Shown here: piece by piece, positions 57,098-64,000 of the stretch
How the letters are laid out: every line of letters begins with the position of its first letter
Numbering within the stretch: position 1 is the first letter of the stretch
From: Cepaea nemoralis
Taxonomy: Eukaryota > Mollusca > Gastropoda > Stylommatophora > Helicidae
Assembly (NCBI GenBank): GCA_014155875.1
Contig: JACEFZ010013235.1
Location: 528,501-592,500, forward strand
Length of the DNA: 64,000 nt
Direction: 5' to 3'
The notes under the pieces: generated by a model
Databases searched by the model: none
Told to the model about the DNA's origin: nothing
What the model saw: only the letters and a program-made list of their open reading frames with translations
Program-made: the position numbers and the translations under genes

Positions 57098-57226
57098 CAA
57101 CCAAGGGATACAGATCCGCTCAATCTGTTCGCCCTCCCGCCTTCAACCACACCAGCACGACCAACCAAGGGATACAGATCCGGTCAATCTGTTCGCCCTC
57201 CCGCCTTCAACCACACCAGCACGACC
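57098..57226. repeat. Tandem duplication, 63 bp, 2 copies
   Basis: CAAGGGATACAGATCCGCTC and CGCCTTCAACCACACCAGCA are repeated almost exactly in direct order, so the event is recent. Confidence 0.92.
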
Positions 57227-57249
57227 ACGGAGGGAATCCTACATATGCT

Positions 57250-58150
57250 CTTGATTGTTGAATGGAAGTTCGTCCCTTCGCCCGAAGCATACTTGTCCCT
57301 ACCCTTCACATCACACCCCGTGAGTCCGTTATAATCACTACATCCCCCCCCCCCCACCCCTCTCCCTAGGCAACGGAACGGCGCCGCGATTCTCTCCACC
57401 ACCACCCTCCGACCAGATGCCGTGACACCGTATGCCAGGCTCTCCCGCACCAAACACCGTCCATAAACCTTCGCCACAAACACCCAGGCACTTCCTGTGC
57501 CTATTAGCACAGAGCCATCCGTGTAGATGAATACATCGCCTGGTCGGGAATTGTGGATCAATTGTTGAAACTTCCATACAGTGCAGCCCGCCCGCACTCC
57601 TAATTCAATGCTATTATGAACTTGCACAGGTCTGACTCCTCCAAAGGCATGCTGATCCACTCCTTTCTTCTCCCAATGTTCCCAAGCATGCACACCACTT
57701 TGACCGCGTCCGTCACCCTGCCTCTGATCAGGCTGTACCCTCCCCCCCCCCTCCCGGTTGTGTGTCCAGGGCCAATCGCAAGGTGGTGTTCTGTGCACGC
57801 AGCCATTTGAAGATATGACCTAGCCTGTAGCACCTTGAGCCCGCCTGCAAAGGCTAAAAAGCATCACACACACGCTACCCACGCATCCTCCTCGCATTCC
57901 AGCACGACCCGCACAGCTTCACTCCTCAAGCGCTCTGACTTCACCAGCCGACTCCCTGACACAGTAAGCAATCCTCAAATCAACCAGCGAGAGAATCAGA
58001 TACCAGCCGAACATGAACAACATTCCCTACTCCACGTCCACCACTGCCTTGTTCCCCGGCACACCGAGTACTCTCCCGGATCTCACAACAGCCGCCACCA
58101 CACGATTCCAGAACGACAAGCCTCCGTCGAAGGTGACTCCCAGGCACCCG

Positions 58151-58221
<71 letters not shown>

Positions 58222-58355
58222 AACACCTCTGCTATCCATTGCAAGAACTAGGGAGTCAGCTCCAACAATCCCACTGTCCAGAGAGTACCATAACACAGAC
58301 GCCCCACCTAGGTCAATGATAGTAGTAGTAATAGGCGCGGTAATGGGATCCATTT
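57250..58355 (-). mobile_element. Decayed LINE: RT end plus RNase H
   Basis: From high to low coordinates: LGCLGVTFDGGLSFWNRVVA is the RT thumb, then unclear sequence, then IYTDGSVLIGTGSAWVFVAK begins RNase H. It is the same LINE group as at 49.34 kb. A CT microsatellite is inside the RT part. Confidence 0.75.
58149..58218. repeat. CT/GA microsatellite, about 35 units
   Basis: An uninterrupted CT run of about 70 bp inside a LINE remnant; it yields Arg-Glu or Leu-Ser frames without meaning. Confidence 0.97.
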
Positions 58356-58573
58356 TGGGAATCCAAAAGAGGCTTCTCCCCCGAATATTTCCTTATATAG
58401 CTCTGTGATCTCACGCCCCCTCCCCCTCGTCCACCCCCCCCCCCGAAAAAAATCAGCACCCCCTTGAGGTTAAGAAGCTGCGTTGTTTCAAACTTTGGCA
58501 TGTAAAGATAGACAACTGCTTCCGGTTTTCTGTCGGATTATCGGTCTTACGTGTATTTGGGAGAGCTGAAATC

Positions 58574-59420
58574 ACCAATAATAATGGCAGCCGTGCAGAC
58601 CAGAAGTCAGGCATCAGTGTCGAGTGAGCCTGAAATTCCTATCAACCCTCTATCTCGTGAGATTAGGGCTGCACAATCAGACGACCTAACTTTGAAATCC
58701 TGTTTTGGTACATTACCACATTCCAGAAAGCCACCTCTAGGGGGAGATTTCTACATGAAGGACAAGCTTCTATACCGTCGGGCGGGAATCAAGGAAAGCG
58801 ACCACGGACAGCTTGTAGTGCCTAAGAAGTTCCGAGATCAAATTTTACATATGGAACATACCATATTGTTTAGTGGACATATGGGGTGGGAACCACAACC
58901 CAGCGTATAACATGCCACTATTTCTTGCCTGGGAGGTCTACTGATATTCAACGGTACATCAAGTCCTGCCCAGAATGTCAACAGGTTTCACAATACATTG
59001 GACCACACCAGTAATTTTGGGCACAATGTCAGTTTTAAATACATCATTTGAGCTGGTCGCCGTGGACATTGGTGATCCTCTGCCAAGCTCCAAGAGGAAG
59101 AATGTGTTTATTCTAAATCTCGTAGATACCTGCACTAAGTGGTCGGAAGCGATACCTCTACCCGAAATCGATTCTAAGAGAGTAGAGGATGCCCTAGTGA
59201 CTATCTTCACCAGATTAGGGATTAGGGTTTCATAATTAGATTATTACAGATAATGGCTCACAGCTTCACGGACAATTAAAGGAAAAAGTTCTCCACCTCT
59301 TCCGGATGCGCTATATCAGCACAAGTTTTAGTCTAGTTCAGACTAAGGGACTTGTTGAAAGACGTATATGGAACCTCAAGTCGATACTAAACAAGTAGCC
59401 TAGGAGAAGCCAGATAGTTT
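58574..59420 (+). pseudogene. Ty3/gypsy-like integrase remnant
   Basis: The first frame has RAGIKESDHGQLVVPKKFRD and QILHMEHTILFSGHMG, the H2C2 zinc-binding start of retrotransposon integrase, ending in a stop before the Cys pair (a later frame has CPECQQ). The core follows as NTSFELVAVDIGDPLPSSKR and LVDTCTKWSEAIPLPEIDS, then, with frameshifts, ITDNGSQLHG-like sequence. No LTRs seen. Inactive. Confidence 0.85.
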
Positions 59421-59701
59421 GGACGAGTACCAACCGACAGCACTATTTGCCTATAGAGAAGTACCACACAGTGTTGCCATCTCCCCCTGATGAAATAACA
59501 CCAAAATCGACCCAATAATGCACTAAAAAGCACCAAATTTTTTTTAGGAAGCACAAAAAAAAAAAAAAAAGCACCAACTGTTGTTATTACAAATGTAACA
59601 AGGTAGCACATTATAATTTATTATTATCACTGAATATTAGAATGAAGTTTATTCCAGATCTGCCAAATCCCAGTGAAACAACTCCTCTTCAGTTTCTGTA
59701 G

Positions 59702-60447
59702 CTATTTCCTGCTGTGTTTGCTCCTGCGATGATGAGGATGAGGAGGATGATTGAAAGAAACATGTATATGCTTCATGTGATACAATTTTTCGCAGAATAA
59801 CCTTAGGTAGTTATAATCATGACAGCATTTGCCATATCTTTTCATTCCATATCTAATAATCAAAACAGCTGTCAAACTCTTGATGCTCAGTCTGTTCCGC
59901 AATTTTGAATTTATAACTCCCATCTGACTGAAAATACGCTCCACGTCCGCATTAGAATGAGGTAAAATGAGCACAGTTAAAGCTAAATCTGTAAGATCTT
60001 GGAAAGGATTTTCACCGGTGGCATCCCTGTATGAGGCTATTCTGCCCACAGTCCAAGTGTGTCAGAGGTCTGTGTCCACTGCATATGATGAAGTTTTCTC
60101 CACTGGGAATCGATGCTGGTGAGAGTAGCTGCATCTTCTACAAACATTTTAGCAAGATCCAATATACAGGGCTTCATTGGCTGTAGACATTCACTTTCAC
60201 TAAGACATGACATGGACTGCAACACTCGAACGTTATCAGGTGTACGTAAACGCAGCTGTGTCAATAGCTCTATTAAAAACTGGGTGAGAGTAGTCTGGTA
60301 GACGATCTCATCATCCCACGGGAGTTCTGTCCGTGCATGATTGAATGTGAGTCTGTAAACACAGGGCAATGAGACAGTCACCTGATCCTGTATGAAACCT
60401 TCGGGCTCTTCCATACAGCAACAGCCCACAGCAATCGCCAACCGCAA
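59702..60447 (-). pseudogene. hAT-like transposase, C-terminal half, frameshifted
   Basis: The downstream frame carries NPFQDLTDLALTVLILPHSN then ADVERIFSQMGVINSKLRNR, the hAT dimerisation motif (S/N-x-x-V-E-R-x-FS). The upstream frame has the preceding region (ELPWDDEIVYQTTLTQFLIE). The frames shift near 60,050, inside what should be one protein, so it is a relic or domesticated remnant. Confidence 0.78.
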
Positions 60448-60469
60448 ATAGGTACCTCGCCCATAGCAA

Positions 60470-60640
60470 AGGACTTCTCAGATCACCTCAGGTTGACCAC
60501 AGTACTCGTCAACCACAACCGGCCACTAGCAGCTAGGCAACCAGCCGACAGCAAAGCGCACTCAGCCACAGCACACAGAAATCAGTCACAGCAAAGGGCA
60601 GTCGCCCACTGCTCCCAGTTAACATCAAAGGGATTCCTAC
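60470..60640. other. CCACAGCA-rich low-complexity stretch
   Basis: Words like CAGCCACAGCA and AGCAAAGGGCAGTCGCCCAC recur irregularly. No gene. Confidence 0.45.
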
Positions 60641-60832
60641 AAGCAAGAACAGGACAGGTGTACAACTCCATCATACCCTGGCATAATACATACTCCATCA
60701 ATTCTCAGCACAGATTTCCCTCCCCTCAGTGGTCAGCCCCTCGAGCTCAGACCACTATCGTATGTCTGAACTCCCAGACATATCTCATAGACAGGTTAGG
60801 TTACATCATTTAGTAATCCTAACTTAAGTCCG

Positions 60833-61073
60833 GTCTCCCTGGCTGAGGGGTTAGCAGCTTTCTCCGTAACCCCGAATACTCTCGTGGTTGACGTGAGCGC
60901 ACGAGAACTTGAAGGGGTTCGAGTCGCGCCAGTGACTTACGAGAGTATGGAGCCAGTCGCTCAGAAAGTCGTGGCGTGCTGATGAGCGTAATCTAGCCTA
61001 GGAATCAACATACAGCTGAAAGATGCTGGTGTTGACCGCAATATCCTGAAACAGGATGGAAACGCGGGAAAAA
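60833..61073 (+). mobile_element. SINE-A, nearly full length
   Basis: The head runs GGTCTCCCTGGCTGAGGGGT (A box) to GGGGTTCGAGTCGC (B box). The body has TCGCTCAGAAAGTC and CAACATACAGCTGAAAGATG. The 3' end is CTGAAACAGGATGGAAACGC, followed by A9. Confidence 0.85.
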
Positions 61074-61099
61074 AAAACAAACTTAAGTCCAGTAACTTT

Positions 61100-62990
61100 T
61101 CAGCCACGCATCTCATCCCTGATAAATAGTAGATAGGATGACACATTCCCTACCATCTCATATCTAGTAGATATAGGACAGGGTCCCTTCCTAAGGATGG
61201 TAAAGTTCCATACCTCCTATGAAGATCCTTAAGTGTAGTGGTCTAGATCATCTTTCTAAATCACAATCTGTCTCATCAGAAAAGTAGATAAGCATATCAG
61301 GATATCTCAGGTAAGTATTTTATGCCACCTCCAAGGTTAATGGAAGATGCTCAGACTGCAATGGTAACTAGCCTGAAATACTGAATTAAAGACCAGACAA
61401 ACAATAAAAGAGTTTAGTGTTCTTGTGTTTGTCGCTTTCCGCTTCTCTGCCTCTGATACCTGGATTTCTGTTGTGTATGGGTGTATGTGTATATAAAGAC
61501 AATCATCACATGATTACATTCCTTTGGCTGCTTAGGAATTGTGTCAAATTCACCATCCCAAACAATCTGGTTCCGATGACAGTATAGAGACAATAGAAAG
61601 ATAGACACGCCTGACAATTATTCCTTTCTCATCAAAGGAAGAATGGAGTCAGACAACACTGATGAAATACCCACGCGTTACATGAGTGGGTGTCTCCCCA
61701 CCGCTACACTGGCCCAGGTTAAATCCCTAGTAAGTATGAAGCTATCTTTCCCCCTTCAGACTAAGCCCAGTTAAATAACAACAGGCCTATGTGGCGATAA
61801 TTACTTCACAGCTTATAGCCTCCTACATATTTGGGTTTCACCTGAACGAGAAACGCGTGTGGTTCTCGCGCGTCACACGAGGCTGACTGACAAGTACTTA
61901 TTTCCTAAGCCACCTGATGATGATTGAAACGTACTAATGTCACCTCATCCATTAAGGGAATCAAATTAAAGCGCTGTTCAAGAGGAATTCTTCTGTCAGA
62001 ACAATAATTCCCTCATGTACCCAATTATTGAGATAGGGCGTCGAATGTATTAATAATTCGCTTCAACCAGACTGTTCCACTGAGCTGGCTCGCACAATAC
62101 ATTCCGTCTTGTCTGCTGAACACTGGCCTCCGCTTAATCTAGGTCAAAACACAGGCTCACTACACTGGCTAGCCTGCATGGTCAATACTTAACGTACAGC
62201 TGGTGTCCCCTGACCCGAGGTCAACTTGTACATCTCGGTCAGAACACAGGCTACGGCGCAACCGCCCGGCCTGGTCAAGAATTAACCCACAACTAAAACA
62301 CAAACTTTAGTTAAGCGACGCCAAGTATAAAAGTGTGTTACCATTAATACTTAGGAACAACTATACAACAGACAGCGACCTGATAGGTTCATCAAGCTTT
62401 GGGCTGTAGGTCCACTCTCTGGATCCCCAAAGGTACAACATGATACAGCTGGTCAAAGACACGGCCTCTCGTCTCAAGGACAACAATGTTACCACTGTAG
62501 ATCAATCCCTGATTCCATAAGAGTTGCTTAGATTACAGCTGGTGGACACGGCCGTGAAAGGATAGCTTCAACAGAAACAACTTCCGCTGTAGAACATTCT
62601 CAGGCTCCCTGTGATGCCAATTATACAGCTGGCTATAGAAGCGGCCTCCCTTCTTGATGACTTGCTACCGAATGGCCTCTTCGTGTCAGGTCCCGGAAGG
62701 ACACACTCACGGAACCTGCCGAAGATCTCCGAGCATTACCTCACGAAAGTGAAGGCAACTCAGCATTCCCCGAGTTTTATCTGAATGTGCGATTTACAAC
62801 AGAAAAGATCTACGCACACTCAAAGAGTTGAGTGATGATTCTCGGGACCCGTGCAGTTCATGACAATCCCGATACATAACATCTCAAGGACACAGAATAT
62901 GGTCCTAACTCTTTTTTTTACTCGGAAATCCCCCCTCACCCGCCTTAAAATGTGGACTAGCCACCGAGACGGGGTGGGACAGAGTGGGTA
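61100..62990. other. Stretch without recognised genes
   Basis: Only short frames. Words such as GGTCAGAACACAGGCTAC and CTACACTGGCTAGCCTGCAT occur near 62.1-62.3 kb as a weak local duplication. Confidence 0.5.
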
Positions 62991-63014
62991 CTGTGTTGTC
63001 CCTCTGAGACCCAC

Positions 63015-63150
63015 TTGCGTTTCGCGACAGGAGTATATACAACATTAAAATCCGAAGCTCCTCATCTGGTACTAGTTAGGTGTGTATGTCATTCCCTTCA
63101 GCTGGCAGTGCCACATTTTTGTAAAACAATTGGCACTCAATGGGTGATGT
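63015..63150 (+). pseudogene. hAT-like transposase fragment, central part
   Basis: GVYTTLKSEAPHLVLVRCVC and HSLQLAVPHFCKT match the conserved RCVCHSLQLAV block of ZBED/hAT-type transposases. It is cut at about 63,145. It could belong with the remnant at 59.7-60.4 kb but lies on the other strand. Confidence 0.75.
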
Positions 63151-63320
63151 GGTCAATAGCGCACACTTCGCCTTTACTTTCCAGAACATTTCGTGGTGCT
63201 TAGTTTCGGCTGAGTCAACCCGGGAGCAATAGTGGGGACTCAGTTACATGATCTACGGGCTAACCATTAGCTATCTTGCGTGCTCTCGACGGCCTGTGCA
63301 CTTGGTAAGCGAAATGTAAG
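63150..63320 (-). repeat. Possible SINE-X relative
   Basis: TTTACTTTCCAGAACATTTC and GAGTCAACCCGGGAG resemble TTACTTTCCCAAGACATTTC and GGGTCAACCAGGGAG at 38.68-38.73 kb. Similarity is weak. Confidence 0.4.
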
Positions 63321-63684
63321 GGGAAACAAATACCTCTTTTTCACGAGAACATAATATTCATTTTATTGTTTGCAAGGGACATAACTCGACAACGTTTTTT
63401 CTAAAGAAGCAATTAGTTGCATTAATTGTTAAATGTTTAATATAAAGACACCACTTATTCACAGTTAACACAATAATTTAACATCCTAAAGTTTCAAATA
63501 CATTTACTGCTAAAAGTGAATAAAATGTACTTGTTAATGCAATATAAAAATTGTTCTAACACTGCAAGCTCCGTGCACGATGTTAACGACTGTCTCCCAA
63601 TGGACTCTCTACCATTGTTACTCTGGTTTCTCTTCACAACGTATAAATCTTTAATTATTTTGGCTGTAGTACTCCTAGTAGAGA

Positions 63685-64000
63685 ATGATTGCAAAAGCTA
63701 CAGCTAAAGCAGCAGGAGCTCGATTTATCAACTTGCAGGTTTCCACCTAGGTAGATAAGTGGTATGGCGAGTCACAGAAGAGAACAGAAGCAGTATTTTC
63801 ATTGGCAGTCAAGCTGCATCCAACAATAATATTTATAGATGAGATTGATTCTTTTCTCCGTTCTCGATCATCAAATGACCATGAGGCTACAGCAATGATG
63901 AAAACACAGTTCATGAGTTTATGGGATGGTCTGACCACTGACCCAAACCTTCGTGTTATGGTGATGAGAGCTACAAACAGACCACTAGATGTTGATGCAG
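63685..64000 (+). pseudogene. ATAD1/Msp1-like AAA ATPase segment with in-frame stop, cut by the window end
   Basis: ATAD1 (Msp1) is an AAA ATPase of the outer mitochondrial and peroxisomal membranes that removes misplaced tail-anchored proteins. The segment reads MIAKATAKAAGARFINLQ, then a TAG at 63,748-63,750, then [20 protein letters not shown], a complete Walker [35 protein letters not shown] and [10 protein letters not shown] at the edge. The block before MIAKA, where Walker A should be, is not recognisable. MRATNRP has Arg where the family has Gly. Stop, missing 5' part and no intron over 310 bp favour a retrocopy pseudogene; an exon with an error is the alternative. Confidence 0.8.

Noticed and set aside
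58574..59420. An infectious retrovirus
   Set aside because: Only a frameshifted integrase remnant of Ty3/gypsy type; no envelope, protease or LTR seen.
63739..63750. A 12 bp intron (GT...AG) removing the stop in the ATAD1-like segment
   Set aside because: Far below the minimum intron length, and it would also remove conserved residues.

Overview
This is animal nuclear DNA: an intron-rich, AT-rich invertebrate genome packed with retrotransposons. The main gene has 23 recognisable short coding exons with GT-AG (once GC-AG) borders. The repeats are tRNA-headed SINEs, RTE/CR1-like and I/Jockey-like LINEs, a Ty3/gypsy remnant and hAT elements. That mix, and the style of the LINE proteins, suggests a lophotrochozoan, perhaps a gastropod mollusc. 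The taxon is an inference and was not tested.

Bases 1,493-47,827 on the minus strand hold almost all of an NVL (nuclear VCP-like, tandem AAA ATPase) gene. All 23 exons join in frame to give 854 residues plus a stop, close to the human protein (856 aa). The start codon was not found; an upstream exon is probably missing from this model. D1 and D2 both have Walker A and B motifs. The D1 Walker B reads Asp-Asp where the family has Asp-Glu, and the D2 sensor-1 motif is ATNKL instead of ATNRP. The exon 6 donor is GC.

The introns are full of nested insertions. A short GAA-tailed SINE-like family occurs in five short copies, each with a visible 9-11 bp target-site duplication, and in two longer relatives. 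An APE-RT-RNaseH LINE at 4.97-8.9 kb carries one of these copies inside its endonuclease domain and has lost its RT catalytic core. Two hAT-type MITEs (20.4 and 30.0 kb) have CAGTGGTT ends, one with a perfect 8 bp duplication. Several minisatellites (44, 36, 23, 69 and 54 bp units) also lie here. Between 43.9 and 45.5 kb is a cluster of an unnamed repeat with a tRNA-Asp-like pseudogene.

Bases 47.9-64.0 kb are mostly mobile-element debris. They include a stack of at least four insertions into one LINE tail (47.9-50.4 kb), with a U2-snRNA-like segment, a complete SINE, a LINE tail grown into a 285 bp CTT microsatellite and an intact RNase H ORF. Further on are LINE fragments, a decayed Ty3/gypsy integrase, hAT transposase remnants on both strands, and, at the right edge, a plus-strand ATAD1/Msp1-like AAA segment with an in-frame stop.

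I see no operon, CRISPR array or virus. The genes do not form a visible pathway beyond the presence of two unrelated AAA ATPase loci.
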